Assembly (NCBI RefSeq): GCF_008329645.1
Contig: NZ_CP043474.1
Location: 4,774,001 to 4,838,000, forward strand
Source of the DNA: Mycolicibacterium grossiae
GTDB lineage: Bacteria > Actinomycetota > Actinomycetes > Mycobacteriales > Mycobacteriaceae
Length of the DNA stretch: 64,000 nt
Direction: 5' to 3'
The translations under genes were made by a program, and so were the position numbers. The notes beneath the pieces are model-generated. The model saw only the letters and a program-made list of their open reading frames with translations, did no database searches and was not told the origin of the DNA. Shown here piece by piece: positions 33,801 through 44,300 of this stretch (its first letter is position 1; the number at the start of each line of letters is the position of its first letter).

Positions 33801-36277
33801 GCGGTGAGCCCGAACCGGTCGTGGTAGCCGTGCGCGACGTGGGTGCCACCGATGTAGATCTCGCCGATCACCCCGACCGGCACCGGCTGCAGCGCGTCGT
33901 CGAGCAGGTGGATGGTGGTGTTGATCTTCGGGGTGCCGATCGGCACGGTGCGGGTGCCCTGCTTGCCGCGCACTTCGTAGCGAGTGCAGTTCAGCACGGT
34001 CTCGGTGGGCCCGTAGAAGTTGTGCAGCAGCGCGTCGAAGGTGGCGTGGAACTTGTCGGCGATTTCGCCGGGCAGCGCCTCGCCGCCGATCGGGACGCGC
34101 TGCAGCGTCCGCCACTCGTTGACGCCGGGCAGGGACAGGAAGAGCCCGAGCAGCGAGGGCACGAAGTGCATGGAGGTGATGCCCTCGGTGCGCAGCAGTT
34201 CGGTGAGGTAACCGATGTCGCTCAGGCCGCCGGGTCGTGGGATGACGAGCCGGGCTCCGGCGGCGAGCATGCCGAAGATCTCGCCGATCGAAACGTCGAA
34301 GCTCTGTGAGGCGACCTGCAGCAGCCGGTCGTCGGCCGAGACGCCGTAGTCCTCACCGAACCAGACGAAGTACTCGGCGATCGGCCGGTGCGGCACGGGC
34401 ACGCCCTTGGGCAGGCCCGTCGAGCCCGAGGTGTAGATGAGGTAGGCGGTGTTGTCGGGCCGCAGCGGACGCACGCGGTCGACGTCGGTCGGGTCGGTGA
34501 CCGGGTGGTCGTCGAGACCGGAAACGGGCTCGCGGAGAACCATACTCGGGCGGGAGTCGGTGAGGATGTGGGTGAGCCGGTCGGCGGGGTAGGTCGGGTC
34601 GACCGGCAGGTACACCGCGCCGGCCTTCATGATGCCCAGGGCGGTGATCACCAGTTCCGGGGACTTCTCCAGGAGCACCGCGACGCGGTCCTCCGCGCCG
34701 ATGCCCTGCCCGATGAGCCAGTGCGCCAGTTGGTTCGCCGACGCGTTGACCTCGCGGTAGGTGTAGTGCCTGCCCTCGTAGACGACGGCGACGGCGTCCG
34801 GCGTCCGCGCGGCCTGCTGCGTCACCAGGTCGGCGAGTGTGGTGGCCGGTGTCTCGAAGCGCTCGCCCTCGGCGACGCGGCGCAGCCACGCCTCGTCGGC
34901 GGCGGTGAACAGGGGCAGCGCCCGCAGCGGCCGCTCGGGGTCGGCCAGCGCGCCGTCGAGCAGCACCGCGAAGTGGTCGAGCATCTGGGCGGCCAGGCGC
35001 GCGTCGAGCACCTCGGTGAGGTGTTCGGCCTCGACGGTGGCCCCGGAGTCGTCGACCTCGATCATGAAGCCGAGCGGCAGTTGCGTGGTGTGGCCGCGGA
35101 GTTCGGCCCGCGCGCTGCGCACGCCCTCGGGACTGAAGCCGCCGCCGTCGGGCTCGCGGAACCCGAAGCTGACCCGCGTCATGCGCTCGGCGCCGTGCCT
35201 GCGGTCGGGGTTCAGCTCCCGGACCACCCGGTCGAGGTTGATGCGCTGGTGGGCGAAGGCGCCGAGCGCGGTGTCGCGGGTGGCGTCGACCAGCGCACGG
35301 AAACCCCGCGACCGGTCCGGTCGCAGGCGCATCGCGACGGTGTTGCCGTAGTAGCCGATGGTCTCGTCGGTGTCGCGGTTGAGCACCGGGGAGGCGACCA
35401 GGAAGTCGTCGGCGTGGGTGTAGCGGCCGATGAGTGCACCGAACGCCGCCAACAGCACCATGTAGGGCGTCGCCCCCGTCTCGCGGGCGAACTCGGTGAC
35501 CCGCTCGACGGTGGCGGCGGACAACCGCAGCGTGCTGCGCTGGGACCGGAAGCCGGTGGGCACCACCGAACCGTGCGGGCCCGGGAGTTCCAGCGGCTCG
35601 GGCGGATCGGCCAGCACCGCGCGCCAGTACGCGAGGTCCTCGGCGGTGGTGTCGGCGCCGGCCGCCGGCGGGCGCGGCGTCGCGGGCAGCGTCTCGCCGG
35701 AGTAGGCGCGGGTGAGGTCGGTGAAGAACACGGCCCACGAGCCGTCGTCCCAGGCGATGTGGTGCGCGACGAGCAGCATGACGTGCTCGGCCGGTCCGGT
35801 GCGGATCAGCGTGATGCGCAGCGACGACTCGGCGGACAGGTCGAACGGCCGGTTGAACTCGCGCTGCGCGAGCACCTCCAGTCGCAGTGCCCGGGCACGC
35901 TCGGATTTGTCGGACAGATCCTGCACCGACCAGGCGGGCAGCAGGTCGTCGTGCACGGTGGCGCGGGGTTCGCCGTTCTCGTCGGCGGCGTAGGTGGTGC
36001 GCAGGACGGGGTGACGCCGGGCGACGGCGGCCAGCGCGTCGGCGAGCCGGGCGGCATCCAGCGGCCCCGTGAGGCGGTAGGACAGGCAGATGTTGAGCAG
36101 CACGCCGCTCGGGTCGACGGCCTGCACGAACCACATCCGGCGCTGACCGTCGGACAGCGCGCCCGGGTCGACCTCGGTGGTGTCGGCGGCCGGCGTCGAC
36201 GCGAGCCCGCGTTCGGCGAGCTTGCGCCGCAGCAGCTCCAGGCGGTCGGTGCGGGTGCCGTCCACGGTGTCAGTCAC
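30839..36277 (-). CDS. mbtE: Mycobactin NRPS MbtE (C-A-PCP-C-A remnant-PCP)
   Basis: A 1812-residue synthetase that should activate the first (N-hydroxy)lysine. Domains: condensation (about 35-450; HHIAWDD at 172-178), full adenylation (about 485-985; YLIYTSGSTGLPKG, NFYGPTETVLNC, GRADEQVKIRGFRIELGE), PCP1 (about 1005-1075; LGGHSLLATK), second condensation (about 1085-1510; HHIAADHWS), a roughly 155-residue fragment of an adenylation domain's C-terminal half (about 1536-1690; YLYRTGERARWTADGRLDVV), and PCP2 (Ser about 1736; LGGDSILAV). The GTG start overlaps the mbtD stop (GTGA). The truncated A region cannot load an amino acid. Confidence 0.95.
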   Translation of the reverse strand: MTDTVDGTRTDRLELLRRKLAERGLASTPAADTTEVDPGALSDGQRRMWFVQAVDPSGVLLNICLSYRLTGPLDAARLADALAAVARRHPVLRTTYAADENGEPRATVHDDLLPAWSVQDLSDKSERARALRLEVLAQREFNRPFDLSAESSLRITLIRTGPAEHVMLLVAHHIAWDDGSWAVFFTDLTRAYSGETLPATPRPPAAGADTTAEDLAYWRAVLADPPEPLELPGPHGSVVPTGFRSQRSTLRLSAATVERVTEFARETGATPYMVLLAAFGALIGRYTHADDFLVASPVLNRDTDETIGYYGNTVAMRLRPDRSRGFRALVDATRDTALGAFAHQRINLDRVVRELNPDRRHGAERMTRVSFGFREPDGGGFSPEGVRSARAELRGHTTQLPLGFMIEVDDSGATVEAEHLTEVLDARLAAQMLDHFAVLLDGALADPERPLRALPLFTAADEAWLRRVAEGERFETPATTLADLVTQQAARTPDAVAVVYEGRHYTYREVNASANQLAHWLIGQGIGAEDRVAVLLEKSPELVITALGIMKAGAVYLPVDPTYPADRLTHILTDSRPSMVLREPVSGLDDHPVTDPTDVDRVRPLRPDNTAYLIYTSGSTGLPKGVPVPHRPIAEYFVWFGEDYGVSADDRLLQVASQSFDVSIGEIFGMLAAGARLVIPRPGGLSDIGYLTELLRTEGITSMHFVPSLLGLFLSLPGVNEWRTLQRVPIGGEALPGEIADKFHATFDALLHNFYGPTETVLNCTRYEVRGKQGTRTVPIGTPKINTTIHLLDDALQPVPVGVIGEIYIGGTHVAHGYHDRFGLTAERFVADPFTPGGRMYRSGDLARRNADGDVEFVGRADEQVKIRGFRIELGEVGAAISVDPSVGQAVVVVSDLPTLGKSLVAYVTPASDADAVEIDRIRARVAAALPEYMVPAAYVAIPEIPITANGKIDRRALPEPEIRAATAYREPVTDTERRVAALFGELLDRERVGADDSFFDLGGHSLLATKLVAAVRAQCGVDVGVQDVFELATVADLAARVDELLATGGGSGRPPIEAIPHDGPLQMSAAQLRQWFQFRIDGPNPVNNIPFAARVTGPSDVTALIAALDEVVARHEILRTTYREIDGAPYQVVHPAAPLRVRRARGDSEQWLRTELDAERTYCFELETDWPIRAAVLSTPECHVLSIVVHHIAADHWSAGVLFTDVLTAYRARRAGEPSAPVLPPLPVQYADFAAWQARLLAEDGDAVRAQRDYWTTQLAGLPEENGLRPDFPRPPVPSGGGAALDFTIDGATRAKLGELVRDLGVTEFMLLQAAVAVALHAAGEGVDIPLGTPVAGRTEPQLDQLIGFFINIVVLRNDLSGNPSLREVLRRSREMALAAYEHQDLPFDRVVDAVSPVRSLSRNPLFGVVVHVREELPADQVIDSGPDGETRFTALEPTFDVAHADLSLNFFASGGDGGYQGTVIYRTELYERATAERLVALLHRVIEAFADDPHQTLRDLTVVDPAERRLVLDEWSRTAVPPEGLPQTAGATHVFVLDAWGEPAGVGVLGDVHYAGGAVDDAAARATAVGSIRFSRNPFGTGHGGAYLYRTGERARWTADGRLDVVDAGDHRVQAALEAIDGVAAAATRTWPGRVGHQLAAYVVPETPIHAAAEREAFAERVRSALPDDLVPPSLTVVDDVDPRGLTRPVFAAGGSTEPARTDGERRLVELLTAVLGVDRVGRHDDFFTLGGDSILAVQFAARARDAGVPLTARMIFEHPEIADLAAALDATGGGGATDVRHEAMSASGLSPDELAALTAGWSADGDGTP

Positions 36278-39261
36278 TTGGCGAGTGCCTTCTTCTCGGA
36301 GTTGGTCAGGATGTCGATCACCTCAGTGGCGGTGGCCCCGCCAAGGATCGTGGCCAGCGGCACGGTGTGCCCGGTGGCCTTCACCAGCCGCTTGCGCAGG
36401 TCCAGTGCGAGCAGCGAATCCACCCCCAGGTCGAGCAGCGACGCGTCGAGGTCGATCGCGTCGGCATCGGCGAGGCTCAGCACCGCGCCCAGGGCGGCGC
36501 GCAGGGCCGCCGCCGGATCGCCGCCGGGTTCGGGCGTCGGGGCCGCCGCCATCTCCGGGTCCGCCGCGCTGGGCGGCCGGGGCTCCTCGCCGAGGAACGT
36601 CCGCAGGCGCCGCGGGTCCGCGGAGAACACCAGCGGGTCGCCGTCGTGGTCGCGCAGGCTCTCCTCGAGCGCGCGTTCCGGGTTCATCGCCCGCAGTCCG
36701 GAGCGTTCGACGGCGGCGGCCTCCTCCGTGCCGATGACGCCGGTGGTCTCCCACAGTCCCCAGCGCACCGCGGTGCAGCGCCTGCCGTGGGCGCGCAACT
36801 CGGCGGCATGGACGTCGAGGAGTCGGTTGGCGGCGGCGTAGACGGCGTGGCCCCTGCCGCCCCACAGGCCGGATACCGAGGAGCACAACAGGATTCGCGC
36901 GTCCGGCGTGACGGGCCACGCGGCGAGCAGGTGGTGCACGCCGAGCACCTTGGCGGCCAGCGTGTCGTGCACCGCCCGGGCACCGAGGTCGGCGTACGAG
37001 GCGATCGCGGCGACGGCGGCCGCGTGGACGACGAGGGTCGCTCCCCCGCCGGCGTGCGCGGCGGCGACGTCGGCGACCCGATCCGGGTCGGTGAGGTCGC
37101 AGGGTGGCGCCACCACGTCGGCGCCGGTGCGGCCGGCCACGTCGGCGAGCACGTCGGCGGGGACGCCGCGGCGGCTGAGCAGCACGATGCGGCGGGCACC
37201 GCGGGCGGCGAGCACCCGGGCGCAGCGCAGGCCGATCGCGCCGCCGCCGCCGGTGATCACCACCTCGTCGAGCACGCCTGATGCGGCCGTCCACGCCGGT
37301 GCCGCGGGGGCGACGCCGTCGGTGCTGCGCCGCAGGATCGTCGGCGCGCCGGCACGCATCCGCACGGCGACCTCGTCGTGGTCACTCAGCAGCGCGGTGA
37401 CCCCGGCATCGAATCCGGCATCGAACTCGGCACCGCATCCGGTGTCCGGGGCCAGGTCGAGATGGGCGAAGCGGACGTCGGGGAATTCCAGGCCGATGCT
37501 GCGGTGCATGGCGGCCAGCGCCGCCTGCGCGGGACGGCCCGGGCCGTCCGCGGCGTCGACGCGGTCGCCGCCCACGGTCACCAGCCACACCTCGCGCGTG
37601 GCCGGCCCCATGGCGCGGGTGGGATTCCACCGGCCGACGAGGGCGGTGATCTCGTCGACGGCACCCACGGCATCGGACGCCGCGGTGCGTGGCGCCGCGA
37701 CCACGAGCAGCTCCGCGTCCTCCGGTGCGACGCTCTCGACGCCGGCGCGCCGCTCGAGCGCGGCGCGCAGTCCCGGGGCCAACCCCTCGTCCCCGCCGGC
37801 GAGCACGGCGACGCGATGGACCGCCGCGCGGCCGGACGGCGTCACCGGGTGCCACTGTTCGACGGCGACGGTGATGCCGGCGACGGGGGGTAGCGGATCC
37901 GCGGCTGCCCAGTGGTGTTCGGCGCGCATCGGCGCGAACGGGAACGGCCGCAGCGCCTTTCGCGGCGCGACGAGATCGGCCCAGCGGTAACCGGTGTCGG
38001 TGAGCGCGACGGCGGCGACGTTGGCCGACAGCCGGTCGGCGATCGGCTCGTCACGCCGCCCGGAGCCCACCACCACGGTGCCGCCGTCGGTGACGTCGGG
38101 GATGGCGTCGAGGACGTCGCCGATCGCGAAGAGCAGGGCGGGGTGGGCGGACATCTCGACGAAGGTGCGGGCGCCGTGCGCGACGGCGGCGGCGACCGCG
38201 CGGTCGAAGCGCACCGTGGCGCGCAGGTTGGTGAACCAGTAGTCGGCGAAGTCGGTGCCGGCGGGCACGACGTCACCGGTGGCCGAGCCGATGACGCGGA
38301 CGGCGGTGTCGCGGAACGCCCCGTCGGGCAGCAGCGCGTCGAGGTCGGCCCGCATGGAGTCCAGCGCGGTGGTGTGCGCCGGGAACCACATCTCGATCTC
38401 CTTGGCGAATGCGCCGCCCGCGGCGACGGCGCGAACCGCGGTCGCGACGGCGCCGCCGTCACCGGACACGGCCACCGAGGACGCGGAGTTCACCACGGAC
38501 AGTTCGATCCAGCCCGGCACGTCGGCGATGACCTCGCGGGCCCGTGCGGCGGAGACGCCCAGCACGCCGACGCGGTAGGGGCCGGTCAGCCGGTCGAGCA
38601 GCGTGGCCCGGGCGATGACGACGCCGACGGCGACGGACAGCGCGAGCGCACCCGCGACGTAGGCGGCGCCGATCTCGCCGAGGCTGTGGCCCACCACGAG
38701 ATCGGGCAGCACACCCGCCGACCGCCACACCCGCGCGAGGGCGACGCCGTGGACGAACTGCGCGCCCTGGATCTGCACCTGGGAGAAGTCGTTGGTCACG
38801 GCACCCGGCGCTGCGAGCAGGTAGTCCAGGGGTGACGGCGCCCCGGCCGCGGCGAAGACCTCGGCGCAGGCGTCGACCTCGGCGCGGTAGGCGGGCAGGT
38901 GCGCGTAGGCGTCGACGCCCATCGACGGCCACTGGCTGCCCTGGCCCGGGAAGACGAACGCCACGGCGCCGGCAGCCGCGCGCGGCGCGAGGGCGCGGGC
39001 GACCAAGGGGTGCTCCTCGCCGGCGGCGACGGCGGCCAGGCCGGTGCGCAGTTCGGCGACGTCGTGCGCGCGCACGGCCGCCCGGTGCCTGCGCAGCCGC
39101 CGGGTGGCGAGCACGGTGGCGGCCACGGCCGCGGCGTCGGTCACCTCGGGGTGCCCGTCGAGGTGGGCCAGGATCGCCCGGGCGTCGGCGCGCACCAGAT
39201 CGTCGGCGTGGGCGCTGAGCACGACGGGGGTCCGCCCGTCGGGCAGGGTTGCGCTCGACAT
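36274..39261 (-). CDS. mbtD: Mycobactin polyketide synthase MbtD (AT-KR-ACP)
   Basis: A 995-residue type I PKS that, with the separate ketosynthase MbtC, inserts the acetate-derived hydroxy acid unit between the lysines. Domains: acyltransferase (about 100-420; FPGQGSQWPSMG, GHSLGEIGAAY with the catalytic Ser), ketoreductase (about 640-850; ITGGGGAIG, SSVSG, YAAANRLLD), ACP (about 905-980; LGVDSLLAL). No dehydratase or enoylreductase is present, so the product keeps a beta-hydroxyl. The ATG start shares one base with the mbtC stop (TGATG). Confidence 0.95.
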   Translation of the reverse strand: MSSATLPDGRTPVVLSAHADDLVRADARAILAHLDGHPEVTDAAAVAATVLATRRLRRHRAAVRAHDVAELRTGLAAVAAGEEHPLVARALAPRAAAGAVAFVFPGQGSQWPSMGVDAYAHLPAYRAEVDACAEVFAAAGAPSPLDYLLAAPGAVTNDFSQVQIQGAQFVHGVALARVWRSAGVLPDLVVGHSLGEIGAAYVAGALALSVAVGVVIARATLLDRLTGPYRVGVLGVSAARAREVIADVPGWIELSVVNSASSVAVSGDGGAVATAVRAVAAGGAFAKEIEMWFPAHTTALDSMRADLDALLPDGAFRDTAVRVIGSATGDVVPAGTDFADYWFTNLRATVRFDRAVAAAVAHGARTFVEMSAHPALLFAIGDVLDAIPDVTDGGTVVVGSGRRDEPIADRLSANVAAVALTDTGYRWADLVAPRKALRPFPFAPMRAEHHWAAADPLPPVAGITVAVEQWHPVTPSGRAAVHRVAVLAGGDEGLAPGLRAALERRAGVESVAPEDAELLVVAAPRTAASDAVGAVDEITALVGRWNPTRAMGPATREVWLVTVGGDRVDAADGPGRPAQAALAAMHRSIGLEFPDVRFAHLDLAPDTGCGAEFDAGFDAGVTALLSDHDEVAVRMRAGAPTILRRSTDGVAPAAPAWTAASGVLDEVVITGGGGAIGLRCARVLAARGARRIVLLSRRGVPADVLADVAGRTGADVVAPPCDLTDPDRVADVAAAHAGGGATLVVHAAAVAAIASYADLGARAVHDTLAAKVLGVHHLLAAWPVTPDARILLCSSVSGLWGGRGHAVYAAANRLLDVHAAELRAHGRRCTAVRWGLWETTGVIGTEEAAAVERSGLRAMNPERALEESLRDHDGDPLVFSADPRRLRTFLGEEPRPPSAADPEMAAAPTPEPGGDPAAALRAALGAVLSLADADAIDLDASLLDLGVDSLLALDLRKRLVKATGHTVPLATILGGATATEVIDILTNSEKKALAK

Positions 39262-40604
39262 CAGGCGGCCCTCCCGTCGGCACCGCCGTCCGGCACGGCG
39301 ACCACGACGTGCGCGTTCGTGCCACTCATGCCGAAGGCGGACACCGCCGCGACGCGGGTGCCGTCGATCGCCGGCCACGCTGTCTGCGTGGTGGCCAGCC
39401 GCAAACCCTGGGCGTCCCAGTCGATCTCGCGGCTCGCCTCGTCGGCGTGCAGCGTGGCGGGGACGGTCGCGCGTTCGGCGGCGAGCAGCACCTTCGCCAG
39501 ACCCAGCCCGCCGGCGGCGGCCTGGGCGTGTCCGACGTTCGACTTGACCGAGCCGAGCAGCGCACCGCGGCCGGGTTCGGTGGCGCCGTAGGTCTGCGCC
39601 AGGGACCGCAGTTCGGTGCGGTCCCCGAGACGCGTGCCGGTGCCGTGCCCCTCGATCATCCCGACGTCCTCGGGCCGCACGCCGGCGACGTCGATGGCCT
39701 TGCTAAACAGCCGTGCCTGCGCGGTGCCGCTGGGCGCGGTGAGACCGACGGTGCGCCCGTCGGAGTTGACGCAGGTCGCCCGCACCTCGGCGAGCACGTG
39801 GCGGCCGTCGGCGCGCGCCCGGGACCGGCGCTGCAGCACGAACATCGCCGCACCCTCGGCCCACACGGTGCCGCTCGCGAGCGCGCTGTACGGGCGGCAG
39901 TGGCCGTCGTCGCTCAGCGCGTGCTGCTTGGCGAACTCGACGAAGTAGCCGGGCGTGCCCATGACGCAGACGCCGCCGGTCAGGGCCATGTCGCAGTCAC
40001 CGTTGCGGACCGCGTGCGCGGCGGTGTGGAACGCGGTGAGCGCCGACGAGCAGGAGGTGTCGACCGTCATCGCCGGCCCGGCGAGGTCCAGGGTATAGGC
40101 GATGCGCCCGGAGATCACGCCGAGCGACGTCCCGGTGATGAGATGGCCGCTGTGGGAGGAGAACTCGGCCAGCGGCGGCCCGTACTCGAGGTAGGAGGCC
40201 CCGACGTAGCAGCCGACGTCGTGTCCGGCGAGGTCGTCGGGGTTGATGCCGCCGTCCTCGAGGGCACGCCACGCCAGGCGCAGCGCGACGCGCTGCTGCG
40301 GATCCATCGCGACGGCCTCGCGCGGCGAGATGCCGAAGAACGCGGGGTCGAACGTCGCGGCGCCGGCGAGAAAGCCGCCGAGGTCGTGGATGGCCGTGAA
40401 GCCGTCGCGGCGCGACCCGTCGAGCAGGTCGCGGATCGCCCAGCCCCGGTCGGTCGGGAAGTGCCCGAGACCCTCGCGCCGTTCGGTCAGCAGCGCCCAG
40501 TACGCGTCGGCGGTGTCGATGCCGCCGGGCGCCTCGACGGCCATGCCGACGATGACCACCGGATCGTCGCCCGGGTGTCCGGGAGTCACGCGGTCAGAGG
40601 TCAT
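39261..40604 (-). CDS. mbtC: Mycobactin ketosynthase MbtC
   Basis: A 447-residue standalone beta-ketoacyl synthase. The active-site Cys is in VDTSCSSALTAFH (about residue 178) and the two catalytic histidines in EGHGTGT (about 315) and KSNVGHAQAAAG (about 350). It has no AT or ACP of its own, so it must work with MbtD in trans. The start at 40604 overlaps the end of mbtT by 11 bp. Confidence 0.95.
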   Translation of the reverse strand: MTSDRVTPGHPGDDPVVIVGMAVEAPGGIDTADAYWALLTERREGLGHFPTDRGWAIRDLLDGSRRDGFTAIHDLGGFLAGAATFDPAFFGISPREAVAMDPQQRVALRLAWRALEDGGINPDDLAGHDVGCYVGASYLEYGPPLAEFSSHSGHLITGTSLGVISGRIAYTLDLAGPAMTVDTSCSSALTAFHTAAHAVRNGDCDMALTGGVCVMGTPGYFVEFAKQHALSDDGHCRPYSALASGTVWAEGAAMFVLQRRSRARADGRHVLAEVRATCVNSDGRTVGLTAPSGTAQARLFSKAIDVAGVRPEDVGMIEGHGTGTRLGDRTELRSLAQTYGATEPGRGALLGSVKSNVGHAQAAAGGLGLAKVLLAAERATVPATLHADEASREIDWDAQGLRLATTQTAWPAIDGTRVAAVSAFGMSGTNAHVVVAVPDGGADGRAA

Positions 40605-41337
40605 GGACCAGCTCCGCCACGTCGGTGACGTGGTCGTTGACGTAGAAGTGTCCGCCGTCGAACAGCGACAGCGTGAAGGCCCCCGAGGTGTGGGTCTCCC
40701 AGCGGCGCAACATGTCCTCGCTGACGCGGTGGTCGCGGTCGCCGCCGAGGGCGTGGATGTCGGCGCTGATGCGGACGCCCGCGTCGCAGGCGTAGCGGTT
40801 GAAGGCCGCGTAGTCGGCGCGCACGGCCAGCAGGAGCAGCTCGACGAAGTCGTCGTCGGCGAGCAGCCGGGGGTCGGTGCCGCCGAGGTCGACCATCTCG
40901 GCGAGGATCTCGTCCTGCGCCATCGGCAGGTTCGGGCGGCCCGCGACGGTCGCCGGCGCCTCGCTGGCCGACACCCACAGCGCGTCGACGGCGACGCCGG
41001 CCCTTTCGGCGACGCGAGCGAACTCGAATGCCACCACCGCGCCCATACAGTGCCCGAACAGCCGCAGCGGCGCGAGCGCGGCCCAGTCGGCGGCGTCGAA
41101 CAAGTCGGTCGCGAGGGCCTCGACGGTGGCCGGTGCGGGGTGGGCAAGCCGGTCGCCGCGCTGCGGGTACTGCATCACGTAGGCGTCGCTGCCCGCGGCG
41201 GCCAGTGCGGTGCCCAGTGCGCGGTAGGCCAGCGCGGCACCGCCCGCGTGCGGGAACACCAGCGTCGCGACGGCGCCCCCGCCGGTCGCGGCGGGATAGC
41301 GCTTGATCCAGGGCGTGACGTCGAGCGGCCGGGTCAT
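40594..41337 (-). CDS. mbtT: Type II thioesterase MbtT
   Basis: A 247-residue alpha/beta-hydrolase thioesterase. The nucleophile elbow is GHCMGA (about residues 88-93), where a Cys replaces the more usual Ser of GHSMG, and the His lies in FDGGHFYVND near the end. The Asp is probably in the DALWVS to GGDRDHR region. It should unload blocked or stalled intermediates or help release in mycobactin assembly. In M. tuberculosis the thioesterase-like domain is fused to MbtB, here it is a separate gene whose ATG overlaps the mbtB stop (ATGA). Confidence 0.9.
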   Translation of the reverse strand: MTRPLDVTPWIKRYPAATGGGAVATLVFPHAGGAALAYRALGTALAAAGSDAYVMQYPQRGDRLAHPAPATVEALATDLFDAADWAALAPLRLFGHCMGAVVAFEFARVAERAGVAVDALWVSASEAPATVAGRPNLPMAQDEILAEMVDLGGTDPRLLADDDFVELLLLAVRADYAAFNRYACDAGVRISADIHALGGDRDHRVSEDMLRRWETHTSGAFTLSLFDGGHFYVNDHVTDVAELVHDL

Positions 41338-44300
41338 CGGCTCGCCGACGCGCGTTCCAGCTCGGAACTGACCGCGGCGTTGTCCATGTCGGCGATCTCC
41401 AGGTACAGCTCGGCGACCTGGGCGAGGCGGTCGCTGCCCGCCTCGCGGGCCGTCAGGCGGTCGGCCAGCGCGGCGATCGTGCGGGTGGCGAACACGTCGG
41501 GCACCATGACCGTCGGCGTGTCCAGCCAATCGCGGATCCGCGCGACGGTCGCCGTGGCCAGCACCGAGTCGCCGCCGAGCGCGAAGAAGTCGTCGTCCAC
41601 GCTGATCTCGCTGCGCCCCAACACCTCCGAGACGATCGAGGCGAGTGCCTTCTCGAGCGGGGTGGTCGGCGGGCGGTGGCCGCGTCCCGCGGGCACGCCG
41701 GCATCGGCGAGCCGCTGCGCGACGCCGCGACGGTCGATCTTGCCGTTGTGGAACGGGATGCGGTCGGTGGCGACGACCAGCTGCGGCACCATGTGCGGCG
41801 GCAGGATCTCGGCGACCCGGGCTGCCACCGCGTCGGTGCCGACCTCCGGGTCGTCGATCCGGACGAGCGCGCCAAGCACGTCGCGGCCGCCCTCGACGGC
41901 GACGACGGAAGCGACCGCAGCGCCGACGCCGGGGACGCGCCCCAGGGCGGCCTCGATCTCGCCGAGTTCGATGCGGTAGCCGCTCACCTTGACCCGGTGA
42001 TCGGCGCGACCGACGAACTCGAGCGTGCCGTCGGGCCAGTAGCGCGCCAGATCGCCGGAGCGGTACCAGATCCGGCCGTCGTGCTCGACGAACTTCTCCG
42101 CGGTGAGGTCGGGGCGGCCGCGGTAACCCCGGGCGATGCCGCGACCGGAGAACCAGACCTCGCCGGGCACCCAGTCCGGGCAGTCCTCGCCGCGGGCATT
42201 CACCACGCGACAGGCGTTGTTGCCGAACGGGACGCCGTATGGGATGGACGCCCAGCCGGCGGGCGGCTCCTCGGTGACCTCGAACAGCGTGGCGTGGATG
42301 GCGGTCTCGGTGGCGCCGCCGAGACCGGCGAACCGGACGCCGGGTGCGCGCCTGCGCACCGCGCGGGCGAGTTCGGGACGCACCCAGTCACCGCCGGTGA
42401 GGACGACGCGCAGCGAGTCGAGCGCACCGGGCACCTCAACGAGCATCTCCAGCCAGCCGGGCAGGAAGTTGACCACCGTGACGTGGTGCTCGGCGATCAG
42501 GCGCGCCCAGGTGTCCGGGTCGCGGCGGTGCTCCTCGTCGACGACGACGACCGAGGCGCCGACCCGCAGCGTGCCGAAGACGTCGGGCACCGACATGTCC
42601 GACTCCAGGTGCGACAGCGCGAGCGCGCGGTCGCTCGGGCCGATCCCGAAGTGGTCGTAGAGGAATTCCAGCGTGTTGAGCACGGCGTCGTGGGTGAGTT
42701 CGACGCCCTTCGGCTCGCCGGTCGATCCGGAGGTGAACAGCACGTAGGCGAGGTCGTCGGGTGCGGTCGCCGGCGCCTCGAAGTGCGCGGGATCGCCGAT
42801 GATCTCGGCGTCGGCGACGGTCAGCGCCGGAACGCCGGTGCCGTCCAGCAGGTCGGGGACCTCGGATCCGGTGACGAGCGCGAACTCGACGCCGCCGGTC
42901 GCGAGGATCCGGGTGGCGCGTTCGGCCGGCTGGTCGACGCCGATCGGCAGGTACGCCGCGCCGGCGGTGAGGATCCCGAGCAGTGCCGGGATCTGTTCGG
43001 CGTTCTTCGGTCCGAGGACGGCGACGACGTCGCCGCGGTGCACCCCGCGCGACTGCAGCGCGGCGGCGATGGCCAGCGCGCGCTCGCGCAGTTCCGCGTA
43101 GGTCACGGTGCCCCCGGTGGCGATGACCGCGGTGGCGTCCGGGGTGGCCTCGGCGTGGCGGTGGAAGCCGTCGAGCAGGGTGTCGCCGCTCGGCGGGAAG
43201 GAGGTGGCGTTCGCGGCGTCGCGCACCGCCAGGGACTGCGCCGAGACTGCGGGCGGGTCGGCGGCCTCCCAGGCCGCGTCGTCGGTGGCGAGACGGGTGA
43301 GTTCGGCCAGCTGATGGGCGAACATGGCCTCCGGCACGCCGGCCGGGAAGGCCTCGACGCGGACGTCCCAGTTGATCATCAGACCGTTGGCGAGCGGGGT
43401 GGCCTGCGCGTCGATGAGGACCTGCGGTCCCTGCGAGATGGTCCACACCGGCTCGCCGAACTGGTCGGTGACGTCGCCGGCGAACAGGTCGCCGAGACCG
43501 AGCGCGCTGGTGTAGACGATGGTGGCCAGCGTCTGCGTGCCGCGGTGCCTGCTGACGTCGCGCAGCACGTCGAGGCCGGAGACCGCGGAGTGCTGCGCGG
43601 TGGCGTGCAGCAGCTCCTGCACGGCGCGCGAGCGCGACGCCGCCGTGTCGGTGCCGGTGAGGTCGATGTCGAGCATCAGTGACGAGGTGAAGTCGCCGAC
43701 GAGCTTCTCGACGTCGGGGTGGTAGGGCTCGCGGCCGAACATCGGCAGGTTGAGCAGGAACCGCGAGTCGGTCGACCAGTGCGCCAACGTGTTCGCGTAG
43801 GCGGCGGCGACCGCCATCGCGGGCGTGATGCCGCGGCGGTGGGCGGCCGCGAACAGCGCATCGCGGGTGGGCACGTCGAGGACGTGCCAGAGCCGGACGC
43901 TGCGCAGCGGATTGGCCTGCGCGTCGCGCGGAATCAGAGGCAGCGCGGGCGGTTCCGCGAGGTCGGGCACCCGCTCGGCCCACCAGGCGAGGTCCTCCTC
44001 CGACGGCGGCGGCGTGGTCGCGGTCAGCGTCGCGCGGTACTCGCGGTAGGTGTAGCCCAGCTCCGGGAGGTCGGCACCGCGGTAGAAGGCCGCGAGGTCG
44101 GCCATGAAGTTGCGGTAGCTGACGGCGTCGGCCGCCTGCATGTCCATGTCGACGTGCAGCCGGGTGCGTCCGTCGGGCAGCAGCGACAGCGAGATCTGCA
44201 GGACCTCGCCCTCGAGCAGCTGGTGGGACTTGGCGTCGCGAATCCGCTCGAGTTCGGCCTCGGCGGAGGCGACGTCGCGGTCACGGAGGTCGAAGACGGT

